37,224 bases of DNA from Duganella sp. Leaf126 (GTDB taxonomy: Bacteria > Pseudomonadota > Gammaproteobacteria > Burkholderiales > Burkholderiaceae_D), in assembly GCF_001423125.1 (NCBI RefSeq), contig NZ_LMNW01000031.1:734752-771975 (forward strand), read 5' to 3'. This document shows, piece by piece, positions 1 to 9,335 of the stretch (positions are counted from its first letter, which is position 1; every line of letters begins with the position of its first letter). The position numbers were made by a program, and so were the translations under genes. The notes under the pieces are model-generated. The model did not search any database, had not been told where the DNA came from, and saw only the letters and a program-made list of their open reading frames with translations.

Positions 1-28
1 GTTTGCAGCGGCCTTCGCCTCTCAGCCT

Positions 29-670
29 TCAGACGTAATACGCAGTACTGGTCATCACCTTCCCCATGGCCGACATCACCGCCTTCACCGGCGCCGGCAC
101 CTCGGCCGCACCGAGTGCCTGGGCGGCCGCGCCGTGTTCGATCTCGTCCTGCCGCATCTGGTCCACGATGGCGCGCGACTTGACGTCCTGCGGCGGCAGT
201 TTTTCCAGGTGGCTCTGCAGGTGGGCTTCCACCTGGCGCTCGGTTTCCACGACAAAGCCCAGGCTTTTCGGGTCGCCGAGCAGGGCCGCCACGGTGCCCA
301 GCGCGTAGGAGCCGGCGTAAAACAGCGGATTGAGCACGCTGGTGTGCGAACCGAGTTCGCCGAGGCGCTGCGCAGTCCAGGCCAGGTGGTCTTCCTCTTC
401 CCGGCTCGAGTGGTCGAACTGCTGGCGGATGCGGTCGTTGCGGGCGAAACGGGCCTGCGCGTTGTAGAGCGCCTGCGCGCACACCTCGCCGACGTGGTTT
501 ACCCGCATCAAACCGGCGGCATGGCGGCGCTCCTGCTCGTTCAGGTCGGCGTCGGGCGCGAACTGGCCCGGGGTCGGGCGCGAGGCCGAGGCGACGCCGG
601 CGATCACGCGCAGGGCCTTGTCGGCATCGGCAATCAATCGGTCAAGGGGATGGTGGAAACGGGAAGTCAT
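29..670 (-). CDS. coq7: Coq7-type demethoxyubiquinone hydroxylase
   Basis: Di-iron monooxygenase that hydroxylates the demethoxyubiquinol ring late in ubiquinone synthesis, at the inner membrane. The 213-residue protein shows the family's carboxylate/histidine ligands in order: NHVGEVCAQ, then EEEDHLAW, then VETERQVEAHL, and finally DEIEHG near the C-terminus. Length matches bacterial Coq7. An in-frame ATG lies 27 bases further upstream (at 697), but the start at 670 gives the usual MTSRFHHPLD-type N-terminus and has a purine-rich AGAGAG just upstream, so I chose it. The next gene upstream (711-1145) runs the same way and may share a transcript. Confidence 0.93.
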   Translation of the reverse strand: MTSRFHHPLDRLIADADKALRVIAGVASASRPTPGQFAPDADLNEQERRHAAGLMRVNHVGEVCAQALYNAQARFARNDRIRQQFDHSSREEEDHLAWTAQRLGELGSHTSVLNPLFYAGSYALGTVAALLGDPKSLGFVVETERQVEAHLQSHLEKLPPQDVKSRAIVDQMRQDEIEHGAAAQALGAAEVPAPVKAVMSAMGKVMTSTAYYV

Positions 671-710
671 GGTCGACTCTCTGGCTGAAAGCATCATTAT
701 AGGACGGCGC

Positions 711-1145
711 TCATGGATCGGCTTCTTCGCGCAGCTGCCGCTGGCGTTCGATGTAATCGGCCACCGGGCCGCGCACGTCGATTTTCGAAATATCCTTGGC
801 CACGCCCAGGTTCAGCCCCAGCAGGAACGGAATGCTGTCCAGCGGCACCTCGGTGCACAGTTCGCCGAACGACTTGAGAAAACGTTTCGATTCCAGCACC
901 CGCACCACTTTTTCACCGCTCATGTATTGCAGGATGCTGGTGATGGTGTGGCCCTTGCCGATGGTGTGGTAAATGAAGCGGTTGAATTCGCGGTCGAGCT
1001 GCTTGAAGTCCAGGGTTTCCTTGGTCATCAGGCTCGACAGATAAAACAGGCCGAGCGCGGTGCGAAAAAAACCGGTTGCTTCGCTGCGGTCCACGCCGGT
1101 CTGCATGACCGCCAGCATTTTGTCTTTGATTTGGGGAGTCAACAT
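711..1145 (-). CDS. Conserved hypothetical protein, 144 aa
   Basis: I do not recognise the family. The protein is soluble-looking and mostly helical, without signal peptide or membrane segment. It begins MLTPQIKDKMLAVMQTG, has a mid section rich in charged and aromatic residues (REFNRFIYHTIGKG) and ends in a charged tail (ERQRQLREEADP). A good ribosome binding site (AGAGAGG, about 6 bases before the ATG) and high GC at third positions support a real gene. It sits 40 bases upstream of coq7 on the same strand, so the two may be co-transcribed. No function is claimed. Confidence 0.75.
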   Translation of the reverse strand: MLTPQIKDKMLAVMQTGVDRSEATGFFRTALGLFYLSSLMTKETLDFKQLDREFNRFIYHTIGKGHTITSILQYMSGEKVVRVLESKRFLKSFGELCTEVPLDSIPFLLGLNLGVAKDISKIDVRGPVADYIERQRQLREEADP

Positions 1146-1415
1146 GGGCGCCTCTCTTTTCTTCCACTATAGCAAGTGCCGAGGCTCAGGTGTGGCGCAC
1201 GCGACGCCAAAGTGCGGCGGGGCCCGGTTTTTTGTCCGCCGGCCGGCGCGGCATGCGCCGTTTTGCGACGCCGTTTGCGCACTCTGGCTGGCGGTTTCGG
1301 CCGACTGTCGCAAGCGCCCCCCGGGTGTGGAACAAATTCAATACAATGCCATCATGTGAAAAGTGCTTGGTTTGTAGAAATACCGTCCGCGCACCGGCAG
1401 AAACAAGGAACCGAC
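1146..1415. other. Divergent intergenic region
   Basis: These 270 bases separate the leftward 144-aa gene and the rightward ABC gene, so both must be promoted from here. A TACAAT at 1342-1347 could be a -10 for the ABC gene, but no convincing -35 lies 16-18 bases upstream. No repeat, RNA gene or open frame with good support was seen. Confidence 0.4.
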
Positions 1416-2312
1416 ATGGAATTACGCATCAGCAATTTGTCCAAGACCTACGCCAATGGCGTGGTGGCGCTGGACAATATTTCGCTCACCATCCCGACCG
1501 GGATGTTCGGCTTGCTCGGCCCGAATGGCGCCGGCAAATCGACGCTGATGCGCACCCTGGCCACGCTGCAGGAGTGCGATGCCGGCTCCGTCTTCCTCGA
1601 CGATATCGACGTGCTCGACGAAAAGGACGCGGTGCGCCGCGTGCTCGGCTACCTGCCGCAGGATTTCGGTTTGTACCCAAAGGTGACCGCCTACGAATTG
1701 CTCGACCACCTCGCGCTGCTCAAGGGCCTGGCCAGCCGCAGCCGCCGGCGCGAGGTGGTCGATGGCCTGCTGCAGCAAACCAATCTGTTCGAGGTGCGGC
1801 ACCAGCGCCTCGGCGGCTTCTCGGGCGGCATGCGCCAGCGCTTCGGCATCGCCCAGGCGCTGCTGGGCGACCCCAAGCTGATCATCGTCGATGAACCGAC
1901 GGCCGGCCTCGACCCGCAGGAGCGGGTGCGCTTCCACAACCTGCTCTCCGATATCGGCGACGACAAGACCGTGATCCTGTCCACCCACATCGTCAGCGAC
2001 GTGGCCGACCTGTGCGCCAACATGGCCATCATCAACCAGGGCCACCTGCTGCTGTGCGGCCCCACCCAGGAACTGATCCACGATGTCAGCGACAAGATCT
2101 GGGCCCGCTTCATCGACAAGCGCGACCTGCCCTCGTTCCAGATCCGCCACCCGGTGATTTCGTCGCGCCTGCTGTCGGGGCGCACGCTGATCCACGTGTA
2201 CAGCGAGACCGATCCCGGCGACGGTTTCGAGGAAGCGCTGGGCGACCTGGAGGACGTGTACTTCGCCACCATCGCCGGCCGCCACCGCGCCGCCACCCGC
2301 TGCGCCGACTGA
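1416..2312 (+). CDS. ABC transporter ATP-binding protein (ABC-2/peptidase system)
   Basis: Nucleotide-binding subunit of an ABC transporter, 298 aa, cytoplasmic. Walker A (GPNGAGKST), the ABC signature ([16 protein letters not shown]), Walker B with catalytic Glu ([13 protein letters not shown]) and the switch His (STHIVSD) are all present, so it should hydrolyse ATP. A tail of about 80 residues follows the ATPase core, as is common in ABC-2 type exporters. The start at 1416 follows AAGGAA by 5 bases; the longer open frame upstream lacks the family pattern. The stop lies 8 bases before the ATG of the fused permease/peptidase gene, so the two are almost certainly one operon and one transporter. 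Substrate unknown. Confidence 0.93.
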   Translation: MELRISNLSKTYANGVVALDNISLTIPTGMFGLLGPNGAGKSTLMRTLATLQECDAGSVFLDDIDVLDEKDAVRRVLGYLPQDFGLYPKVTAYELLDHLALLKGLASRSRRREVVDGLLQQTNLFEVRHQRLGGFSGGMRQRFGIAQALLGDPKLIIVDEPTAGLDPQERVRFHNLLSDIGDDKTVILSTHIVSDVADLCANMAIINQGHLLLCGPTQELIHDVSDKIWARFIDKRDLPSFQIRHPVISSRLLSGRTLIHVYSETDPGDGFEEALGDLEDVYFATIAGRHRAATRCAD

Positions 2313-2320
2313 GCGTGATC

Positions 2321-5300
2321 ATGGCCACCACGTCCACGCTGTTTGCCATTGCCCGCTTCGAAGCGCGCCAGCGCCTCCGGCTGCTGTCCACCTGGGTCTA
2401 TTTCGCCGGCTTCCTGGCGCTGACCGTGCTGTGGATGGCGGCCGCAGGCGGCTACTTCAAGGGCTCGAGCATCGCCTTCGGCGCCAGCGCCATCGACGCG
2501 CCGCGTTCGCTGATGTTGACCGTCAGCGCGCTCGGCTCCCTGGGGGTCATCGTGATTGCCGCCATGATGGGCCGCTCGGTGCAGCAGGACTTCGAGCACG
2601 AGATGCAGCACTTCTTCTTCAGCGCGCCGATCGCCAAGCACCAGTACATGTTCGGCCGTTTCATCGGCGCCTACCTGACGCTGGCCGTGATCTTCACCAG
2701 CATTCTCCTGGGCGTCTGGCTCGGCAGCCTGTTGCCCGGCATCGACCCGGAGCGGCTGTCGCATCCGGGGCCGCTGGCCTATGCGCTGCCCTACCTGATC
2801 GTCATCCTGCCCAATATCTTCATCTTTGGCGCCGTGTTCTTCATGCTGGCCGCACTGACCCGGCGCATGCTGCCCGTGTACATCAGCAGCGTGGTCATGC
2901 TGATCGGCTACATCATCGCGCCCAGCCTGGCGCGCGACCTCGATTTCAAGACCCTGGCGGCGCTGATCGATCCGTTCGGCACCACGGCCGTGATCCGCGC
3001 CACCGAGTACTGGCCCATCGTCGAACGCAACACGCGCATGTTCTGGCCCGAGGGCGTGTACCTGCTCAACCGCGCGCTGTGGTCGTCGTTCGCGCTGGCC
3101 GGCCTGCTGCTCGGCTACTGGCGCTTCCACTTCATCGCCACCAGCGACAGCGGCCGCCAGGGCGCCGCCGCCGAAGCGCCGCGCCCGCTCAGCGCCAGCG
3201 CCACCAATACCGCCGAGGCGCCCGACTTTGCCGGGCGCAGCATGGCCCTGCTGTTCCTGCGCATGAGCTGGCTCAACCTGCGCGAGACCGTCAAGAACAT
3301 CTACTTCCTGGTGCTGGTGCTGGCCGGCGTGCTGATGATGCTGGCCAGCACGCTGGAAATCGCGCCACTGTACGGCACCAGCACCTATCCGGCCACCTAC
3401 CTGGTGCTCGAATCGGTGTCGCAGACCTTCGCGCTGTTCATGATGGTCATCACCACCTTCTACGCCGGTGAACTGGTGTGGCGCGAACGCGAAGCCCACA
3501 TGGGCCAGATGCTCGATGCGCTGCCGGTGCCGGGCTGGCTGCCGCTGCTCTCGAAACTGTGCGCGCTGATCGGCCTGCAGGCGCTGCTGCAGGTGGTGGT
3601 GATGTTGACCGGCATGGCGATCCAGATCGCCAAGGGGTATTTCGCGCTCGAGCCGGGCCTGTATCTGTACCAGCTGTTCCTGCTGCAGTGGCCCGGCTAT
3701 GCGCTGGGCGCGGTGCTGGCGATCGCGCTGCAGGTGGTGATCAACCAGCGCTACCTGGCGTACTTCGCCATGATCGTGCACTACGTGGCGGTGGTCACGC
3801 TGTCCTCGCTGGGGCTGGGCGAACCGCTCTTGCTGTACGGCGAGATGCCGCGTTTTATTTACTCGGCCATGAACGGCTACGGCCATTACCTGCCGCGCGA
3901 GCGCTGGTTCGAGGCCTACTGGGGCGGCGCGGCCATCGTGCTGATGGTGCTGGCCGTGCTGTTCTGGGCGCGCGGCACCGACGACGGCTGGCGCCAGCGC
4001 CTGCAACTGGCGCGCCGCCGTCTGAGCCTGCCCGTGCTCGGTGCACTGGCCACCGGCATCCTGGTGTTTGCCGGCGCCGGCGCGGTGCTGTTCTATAACA
4101 CCCACGTGCTGAACCGCTACCAGTCGGCGTGGCAAAAAGACGTGGACCGCGCCGACTACGAGCGCCGCTACAAGCAGTACGCGGTGCTGCCGCAGCCGCG
4201 CATCACCGACGTCAAGCTCGACGTCGCCATCACGCCGGCCACCCGCAGCCTGGTCGTGCATGGCCGCTACGTGTTGCACAACAAGACTGCGCAACCGGTC
4301 ACCGACATCATCGTCCACCAGGATCCGACCGCCACCGGCTGGCGCGCGCGCTTCAGCACGGCGGTGCGCCCCGGCATCGCGGACGCGGCGCGCGGCTTCT
4401 ACAGCTACAAGCTGGCGACGCCGCTGGCGCCCGGTGCGCGCCTGGCCTTCGAGTTCGACCTGGCCTTTGCACCGCGCGGCATCTTCGGCCTGGGCCAGGA
4501 CACGCCGGTCGTGGGCAACGGCACCTTCTTCAACAACGACGTGCTGCCGCATATCGGCTACCAGCCGGCCAACGAACTGGCCGACGCACGCGACCGCCGC
4601 AAGCACGGCCTGGGCGCGCGCGAGCGCATGCTGCCGCGCGACGACGTCGGCGGCCTGGCCAACAATTTCGTCGGCAACGACGCCGACACCATCGGCTTCG
4701 ACGCCGTGGTCAGCACCAGCGACAGCCAGGTGGCCGTGGCGCCGGGGACGCTGCTCAAGGAGTGGAACGCGGGCGGCCGCCATTACTATCATTACCGGTC
4801 CGCGCAGCCGATGCTCAACTTCTACGCCTTCCAATCGGCGCGCTACCACGTCAGGCGCGACTGGTGGCAGGACGTCGGCATCGAGCTGTATTACCATCCC
4901 GGCCACGAGGTCAACCTCGAACGCATGAACCGCGGCGTCAAGCAGTCGCTCGACTACTACACGCGCCACTTCGGTCCGTACCAGCACAAGGTGGTGCGCA
5001 TCGTCGAGTTCCCGCGCTACGCCACCTACGCGCAGGCCTATCCGAACACGATCGCCTATTCGGAGGCGCTGGGCTTCATCGCCCGCGTCAACGACAACAA
5101 TCCGAAAGACATCGATTACCCGTTCTTCGTCACCGCGCACGAAGTGGCGCACCAGTGGTGGGGGCACCAGCTCGTCGGGGGCAATGTGCGCGGCGCTACC
5201 GTGCTGTCCGAAACGCTGGCCGAGTACTCGGCGCTGATGGTGATGAAGCACGCCTACGGCGACGCCAGGATGCGGCGCTTCCTGTACTTCGACCTGTACC

Positions 5301-5902
5301 AGTACCTGATCGGCCGCGCGCTCGAACGCAAGAAGGAGATGGCGCTGGCCGACAATGAAAACCAGGACTACATCCAGTACCGCAAAGGCGCGCTGGCGAT
5401 GTACCAGCTGCAGGACATCGTCGGCGAACAGCGCATCAACGCCGCCCTGCGCCAGCTGCTGGCCGACCACGCGCGCAGCAGCGGACCGTACCCGGGCGTC
5501 TCGGTGCTGATCGACGCGCTGCGCCAGGTGGTGACGCCCGACCAGGCCTACCTGATCGACGACCTGTTCAACCACATCGTGCTGTACGATAACCGCGCCG
5601 TGGCCAGCACGGCCCGCAAGCTGGCCGACGGCCGCTACGAGGTCAACCTGGTGGTGAGCGCGTCCAAGGTGCGCGCCAGCGACCAGGGCGTGGAAAGCGA
5701 CGTGGCACTGAACGATTACATCGACATCGGCGTGGACGACGACAAGGGCGCCCCGCTGCTGCGCGAACGCAAGCTGATCGACCGGAAAGACAACCGCTAC
5801 ACCGTCATCGTCAACGCCCGTCCGGCCAAAGCCGGCATCGACCCCGACAACAAACTGATCGACCGCAAACCCGACGACAACATGACCAGCGTCGAATTCT
5901 GA
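2321..5902 (+). CDS. ABC-2 permease fused to M1-family metallopeptidase
   Basis: A 1193-aa protein combining transporter and protease-like parts. Residues 1-300 form a first ABC-2 membrane module of about six helices. From residue 308 ([10 protein letters not shown]) a second module follows, ending in a helix near residues 570-592. The remaining 600 residues should lie in the periplasm and resemble M1 aminopeptidases: zinc motif HEVAH at 940-944 and the third ligand Glu at 964 in [11 protein letters not shown]. The usual GxMEN exopeptidase motif is absent; at its place stands YPNTIAYSE (907-915). Start ATG at 2321 is chosen from the first hydrophobic module and the tight coupling to the ATPase gene. 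This fusion is known as a family (ABC permease/M1 aminopeptidase), but its substrate and reaction are, to my knowledge, unassigned. Confidence 0.9.
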   Translation: MATTSTLFAIARFEARQRLRLLSTWVYFAGFLALTVLWMAAAGGYFKGSSIAFGASAIDAPRSLMLTVSALGSLGVIVIAAMMGRSVQQDFEHEMQHFFFSAPIAKHQYMFGRFIGAYLTLAVIFTSILLGVWLGSLLPGIDPERLSHPGPLAYALPYLIVILPNIFIFGAVFFMLAALTRRMLPVYISSVVMLIGYIIAPSLARDLDFKTLAALIDPFGTTAVIRATEYWPIVERNTRMFWPEGVYLLNRALWSSFALAGLLLGYWRFHFIATSDSGRQGAAAEAPRPLSASATNTAEAPDFAGRSMALLFLRMSWLNLRETVKNIYFLVLVLAGVLMMLASTLEIAPLYGTSTYPATYLVLESVSQTFALFMMVITTFYAGELVWREREAHMGQMLDALPVPGWLPLLSKLCALIGLQALLQVVVMLTGMAIQIAKGYFALEPGLYLYQLFLLQWPGYALGAVLAIALQVVINQRYLAYFAMIVHYVAVVTLSSLGLGEPLLLYGEMPRFIYSAMNGYGHYLPRERWFEAYWGGAAIVLMVLAVLFWARGTDDGWRQRLQLARRRLSLPVLGALATGILVFAGAGAVLFYNTHVLNRYQSAWQKDVDRADYERRYKQYAVLPQPRITDVKLDVAITPATRSLVVHGRYVLHNKTAQPVTDIIVHQDPTATGWRARFSTAVRPGIADAARGFYSYKLATPLAPGARLAFEFDLAFAPRGIFGLGQDTPVVGNGTFFNNDVLPHIGYQPANELADARDRRKHGLGARERMLPRDDVGGLANNFVGNDADTIGFDAVVSTSDSQVAVAPGTLLKEWNAGGRHYYHYRSAQPMLNFYAFQSARYHVRRDWWQDVGIELYYHPGHEVNLERMNRGVKQSLDYYTRHFGPYQHKVVRIVEFPRYATYAQAYPNTIAYSEALGFIARVNDNNPKDIDYPFFVTAHEVAHQWWGHQLVGGNVRGATVLSETLAEYSALMVMKHAYGDARMRRFLYFDLYQYLIGRALERKKEMALADNENQDYIQYRKGALAMYQLQDIVGEQRINAALRQLLADHARSSGPYPGVSVLIDALRQVVTPDQAYLIDDLFNHIVLYDNRAVASTARKLADGRYEVNLVVSASKVRASDQGVESDVALNDYIDIGVDDDKGAPLLRERKLIDRKDNRYTVIVNARPAKAGIDPDNKLIDRKPDDNMTSVEF

Positions 5903-5908
5903 ACTGCG

Positions 5909-6096
5909 GGGTCAGGCGGTCATGCCGTCAAGTTAAGCGAAAAGTATTCATTTTGTTAGCATGAAAACGTCGTCCCTGCACAGGCGGGAACCCAATGTGG
6001 CTGACATGCCGACGCATCGCGCAGAACCTGGGTACCCGCCTGCGCGGGTACGACGGATATGAAGACCTTAACTTAACGGTATTAGGGTCAGGCGGT
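5909..6096. repeat. 12-bp direct repeats bounding an inverted-repeat element
   Basis: The 12-mer GGGTCAGGCGGT occurs at 5909-5920 and again at 6085-6096, immediately outside (0 and 1 base from) the arms of the element at 5921-6084. The right copy overlaps the last codons and stop of the 161-aa gene (read on the minus strand). It looks like a target duplication made on insertion. The alternative is that it is part of a longer conserved end, since the second element copy near 37117 has a partly similar outer flank. Confidence 0.6.
5921..6084 (-). repeat. MITE/REP-like element, copy A
   Basis: A non-coding unit of about 164 bp whose ends are inverted repeats. CCGTCAAGTTAAG at 5925-5937 faces CTTAACTTAACGG at 6067-6079 (12 of 13 paired), with weaker pairing continuing outward to 5921 and 6083. 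Inside is a perfect hairpin GTACCCGC-loop-GCGGGTAC around 6034-6053, and a second imperfect hairpin near 5974-5990. Bases 5990-6070 match 37144-37224 in reverse orientation with 76 of 81 identical. It lies between the 3' ends of two convergent genes. No transposase is present, so if mobile it depends on one elsewhere. Confidence 0.75.
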
Positions 6097-6573
6097 GACG
6101 TTGATGGTGTTGAGGATGCCGGTATTGATCGAGCTGCCGATGACGGTGCTGGCGTAGGTGGGATCGCTTTTGAGGATGTCGGCCCAGTTGCTGGAAGCCT
6201 GGGCGGACAGGTTGTTGCTGCCGCCCGGCGTATAGATGCCGGAGGCGCTGCCGGGGGCGGTGAGACCGGACAAGATGCCCTGGTCGAGCGCCTGCTGCGC
6301 CGTTTCCGACGTGTCGATGTTGCTGCCGTCGGCGGGGATGGGCAGCGGTTCTTCGCTGACGCCAGCCTGTTCCAGCGTGCCCAGCAGTCCGGTGGCCGAG
6401 TACACGGCCGGGCCGCCGGTGCTGCCGCCGAGCGTGGCAACCACGGCCGATTGTTCCGACAGGTCGACCGCTTCCGACGACAGCGCTGCGCCTTCGGGCT
6501 GGACAGCCACGGGCGCGCTCGGGGCGAACGTGGTGCTGTAAGCAGGGGCGGCGGAATTGAAGGAAACGTTCAT
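6088..6573 (-). CDS. Small low-complexity hypothetical protein, 161 aa
   Basis: I do not recognise a named family. The protein starts MNVSFNSAAPAYSTTF, is rich in Ala, Ser, Gly and Thr, lacks a signal peptide or membrane helix, and contains a short acidic stretch (SEAVDLSEQSAVVATLGG). The C-terminal part (NWADILKSDPTYASTVIGSSINTG) looks more structured. A strong ribosome binding site (GGGAGGA, about 3 bases before the ATG at 6573) argues that it is expressed. It is a lone gene: a terminator stands upstream (topB side) and the inverted-repeat element lies at its stop codon. Confidence 0.7.
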   Translation of the reverse strand: MNVSFNSAAPAYSTTFAPSAPVAVQPEGAALSSEAVDLSEQSAVVATLGGSTGGPAVYSATGLLGTLEQAGVSEEPLPIPADGSNIDTSETAQQALDQGILSGLTAPGSASGIYTPGGSNNLSAQASSNWADILKSDPTYASTVIGSSINTGILNTINVTA

Positions 6574-6612
6574 GGTCCTCCCAATATAGCCGAAAAATTC
6601 CGTATTGCAAGT

Positions 6613-6640
6613 AAAAAAGGACGCCGCAGCGTCCTTTTTT
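6613..6640 (-). terminator. Rho-independent terminator after topB
   Basis: A perfect 12-bp stem, AAAAAAGGACGC paired with GCGTCCTTTTTT around a four-base loop. It reads as a GC-core hairpin followed by a T run on either strand. It lies 17 bases beyond the topB stop and 40 bases upstream of the 161-aa gene, so it should insulate that gene from topB transcription. Confidence 0.92.
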
Positions 6641-6656
6641 GGGCTTACTTTGGGGC

Positions 6657-9335
6657 TTACTCCGCCGCAGCGGCGGCCTTCTTGGCCGGCGCCTTCCTGG
6701 CGGCCGGCTTCTTGGCTGCCACTTTGGTGGTGGCCGCTTTCTTCACCGGCGCCTTCTTGGCAGCAGCTTTTTTCGGCGCTGCCGCGTCGTCGGCGCCGCC
6801 TTCGGCAGCCGGCTCGTCCTTGGCAGCAGCCTTGCCCTTGGCCGGCGCCTTGGCCTTGCGTTCCTCGAACTCGAAGCTGATCTTGCCGTCCTTGCCTTTG
6901 ACCAGGAAGGCCTTGAACGGCCGGCGCGTGCGCTGCGACACGAAGCCCGGCAGCAGGTCGGTCTTGCCGTCGTTGAGCAGCTTGGCCATCTGCTCGGGCA
7001 GGATTTCCTGTTGCAGGATGATGCGGCCGCTGCGGAAATCGCACCCCTTCGGCTTGGCGACGGTCTGCTCGCACACATAAGCCAGGCCCATTTCGTACAC
7101 GCCGCCGTTGCACTTGGGGCAAGGTCCGAGCGCGGTCTGGCCGGTGAAATCGACCGGTTCCGCATCGTCCGAATCGTCGTTCTGGCCGAAGTCGAACTCG
7201 AGCTTGAAGTTGTTGATGTCTTCATCGCGCACGATGCGCAGGATGGCCGCGAACGGCCGGCCCATCTTCGAGCGGAAGCCTTGCAGCGGGCCGATGGTGC
7301 GGTCGCGCAGCAACTGCTCCACTTCCGGCACTTCGAACTGGCGGCTGCCCGGCGTCTTGCTCATCGAGAAATCGCACTTGGTGCAGGCAAAGCGGCGGTA
7401 GTTTTCCTTGACCACGCTACCGCAGTTCGGGCACGGCGCGGACAGCGTCGCGTACTCGCCCGGGATGGTGTCGTTGTCGTACTCCTTGGCGCGCTTGACG
7501 ATAACCTGGGTCATCTGGGCGATTTCACGCATGAATTCATCGCGCGAAATCTTGCCCTTCTCCATTTGCGACAGCTTGTACTCCCACTCGCCCGTCAGCT
7601 CGGGCGCGGTCAGCTCGTTCACGCCCAGGCCGCGCAGCAAGGTCATCAGCTGGAACGCCTTGGCGGTCGGCATCAGTTCGCGGCCTTCGCGCAGCAGGTA
7701 CTTTTCGGTGATCAAGCCTTCGATGGTGGCCGCGCGCGTTGCCGGCGTGCCCAGGCCCTTGCCGGCCATGGCGTCGCGCAACTCGTCGTCTTCCACCAGC
7801 TTGCCCGCGCCTTCCATGGCCGACAGCAGCGTCGCCTCGGTGTAGCGCGCCGGCGGCTTGGTGACCAGGCCGTTGGCGTCGACCTTGTCGGTCAGGACTT
7901 TTTCGCCCTTGGCCACCGGCACGATGTTCTTGTTGCCGTTGCTCTTGTCACCCTTGTCGTCGTCCGACGTGTCCTTGCCATACACGGCCAGCCAGCCGGG
8001 GTTGGTCATGACCTTGCCCTCGGTCTTGAACTGGTGACCGGACACCTCGGTGTACCGGGTGGTGACTTGGAATTCGGCAGCCGGGAAGAACACGGCCATG
8101 AAACGGCGCGTGACCAGGTCGTACAGCTTCTGTTCCGGCTCGGACAGGTTTTTAGGCGCGATCGTGGTCGGGATGATCGCGAAGTGGTCCGAGATCTTGC
8201 TGTTGTCGAAGATACGCTTGTTCGGCTTGACCCAGCCCTTGTCCAGGATCTGCTTGGCGAATTGATGGTAGTTCGGGTTTTCCTTGACCACGCCCAGCGC
8301 CTGCTTGACCGTGTCCATGTAGTCCTCGGGCAGGTGGCGCGAGTCGGTACGCGGATAGGTCAGCACCTTGTGCTTTTCGTACAGCGCCTGGGCCAGGCCC
8401 AGCGTGTTCTTGGCCGAAAAGCCGAAGCGCGAGTTCGCTTCGCGCTGCAGGCTGGTCAGGTCGAACAGCGCCGGCGCCATCGAGGTTGTCGGCTTGGCTT
8501 CTTCGGTGACCACACCCTGCTTGCCGCGGCAGGCCAGCGCGATGCTGTCGGCGGCAGCCTTGCTCCACAGGCGCTCGGCGCGTTTTTCGGGATCGGTCTC
8601 GTCCTTCTTGAACTTGGTGTCGAGCCAGCGGCCTTCGTAGACGCCGGCCGCGCACACGAACTCGGCGCGCACTTCCCAGTAATCGCGCGGCACGAATTTC
8701 TTGATCTTCTCTTCGCGCTCGACCACGATCGACAGCGTCGGCGTCTGCACCCGGCCGACCGTGGTCAAGTAGAAGCCGCCCTCTTTCGAGTTGAACGCGG
8801 TCATGGCGCGGGTGCCGTTGATGCCGATCAGCCAGTCGGCTTCGGAGCGGCAGCGGGCGGCGTCGGCCAGCGGCATCATTTCCTCGTCGCTGCGCAGCTG
8901 TGCGAAGCCCTCGCGGATCGCACCCGGCGTCATCGATTGCAGCCACAGCCGCTTGACCGGCTGCTTGGCCTTGGCGTTCTGCGCGATCAGGCGGAAAATC
9001 AGTTCCCCTTCGCGCCCCGCGTCGCAGGCGTTGATCAGGGCGGAGACGTCTTTACGTTTGATCAGCTTGTTCAGTACCTTGAGGCGCGCCTCGGTCTTGG
9101 CGATCGGATTGAGCGCGAAGTACGGCGGGATCATCGGCAGGTGGGCAAAGCTCCATTTGCCGCGCTTGATGTCATATTCTTCAGGGACGGCAATTTCCAG
9201 CAGGTGACCGACGGCGGAGGACAGCACGTACTCGTCGGATTCAAAGTACTCATCGTGCTTGGTGAAGCCGCCAAGCGTCTTCGCGATGTCGTTCGCGACA
9301 GAAGGCTTCTCGGCGATGATGAGGGTTTTGCTCAT
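6657..9335 (-). CDS. topB: DNA topoisomerase III (type IA)
   Basis: Type IA topoisomerase of 892 aa that relaxes negative supercoils and resolves single-strand-linked DNA. The Toprim part begins at the N-terminus (IIAEKPS, Glu9) and includes CDAGREGELIF with Asp105 and Glu111. The nucleophile is Tyr327 in LTYPRTDSRHLP. After the core come two zinc-ribbon-like cysteine clusters (CPNCG..CTKC and CPKC..C..C). A Lys/Ala-rich tail of about 60 residues ends the protein and probably adds non-specific DNA binding. The Toprim motif reads D-A-G where many topoisomerases have D-x-D; this DAG form is known in a subset of TopB proteins. The ribosome site is weak (GAGAT). It is the last gene of the lysM-dprA-smg-topB run. 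Confidence 0.95.
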   Translation of the reverse strand: MSKTLIIAEKPSVANDIAKTLGGFTKHDEYFESDEYVLSSAVGHLLEIAVPEEYDIKRGKWSFAHLPMIPPYFALNPIAKTEARLKVLNKLIKRKDVSALINACDAGREGELIFRLIAQNAKAKQPVKRLWLQSMTPGAIREGFAQLRSDEEMMPLADAARCRSEADWLIGINGTRAMTAFNSKEGGFYLTTVGRVQTPTLSIVVEREEKIKKFVPRDYWEVRAEFVCAAGVYEGRWLDTKFKKDETDPEKRAERLWSKAAADSIALACRGKQGVVTEEAKPTTSMAPALFDLTSLQREANSRFGFSAKNTLGLAQALYEKHKVLTYPRTDSRHLPEDYMDTVKQALGVVKENPNYHQFAKQILDKGWVKPNKRIFDNSKISDHFAIIPTTIAPKNLSEPEQKLYDLVTRRFMAVFFPAAEFQVTTRYTEVSGHQFKTEGKVMTNPGWLAVYGKDTSDDDKGDKSNGNKNIVPVAKGEKVLTDKVDANGLVTKPPARYTEATLLSAMEGAGKLVEDDELRDAMAGKGLGTPATRAATIEGLITEKYLLREGRELMPTAKAFQLMTLLRGLGVNELTAPELTGEWEYKLSQMEKGKISRDEFMREIAQMTQVIVKRAKEYDNDTIPGEYATLSAPCPNCGSVVKENYRRFACTKCDFSMSKTPGSRQFEVPEVEQLLRDRTIGPLQGFRSKMGRPFAAILRIVRDEDINNFKLEFDFGQNDDSDDAEPVDFTGQTALGPCPKCNGGVYEMGLAYVCEQTVAKPKGCDFRSGRIILQQEILPEQMAKLLNDGKTDLLPGFVSQRTRRPFKAFLVKGKDGKISFEFEERKAKAPAKGKAAAKDEPAAEGGADDAAAPKKAAAKKAPVKKAATTKVAAKKPAARKAPAKKAAAAAE

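Noticed and set aside
1691..5575. A very long open frame on the minus strand opposite the ABC permease/peptidase gene
   Set aside because: It mirrors the codon bias of the real gene in a GC-rich genome. The protein is a His/Gln/Arg/Val-rich mixture without domains, while the plus strand has clear transporter and zinc motifs.
5921..6084. Insertion sequence or integron attachment site
   Set aside because: No transposase or integrase is nearby and the element is only about 164 bp. It fits a non-autonomous repeat better than an IS or attC site.
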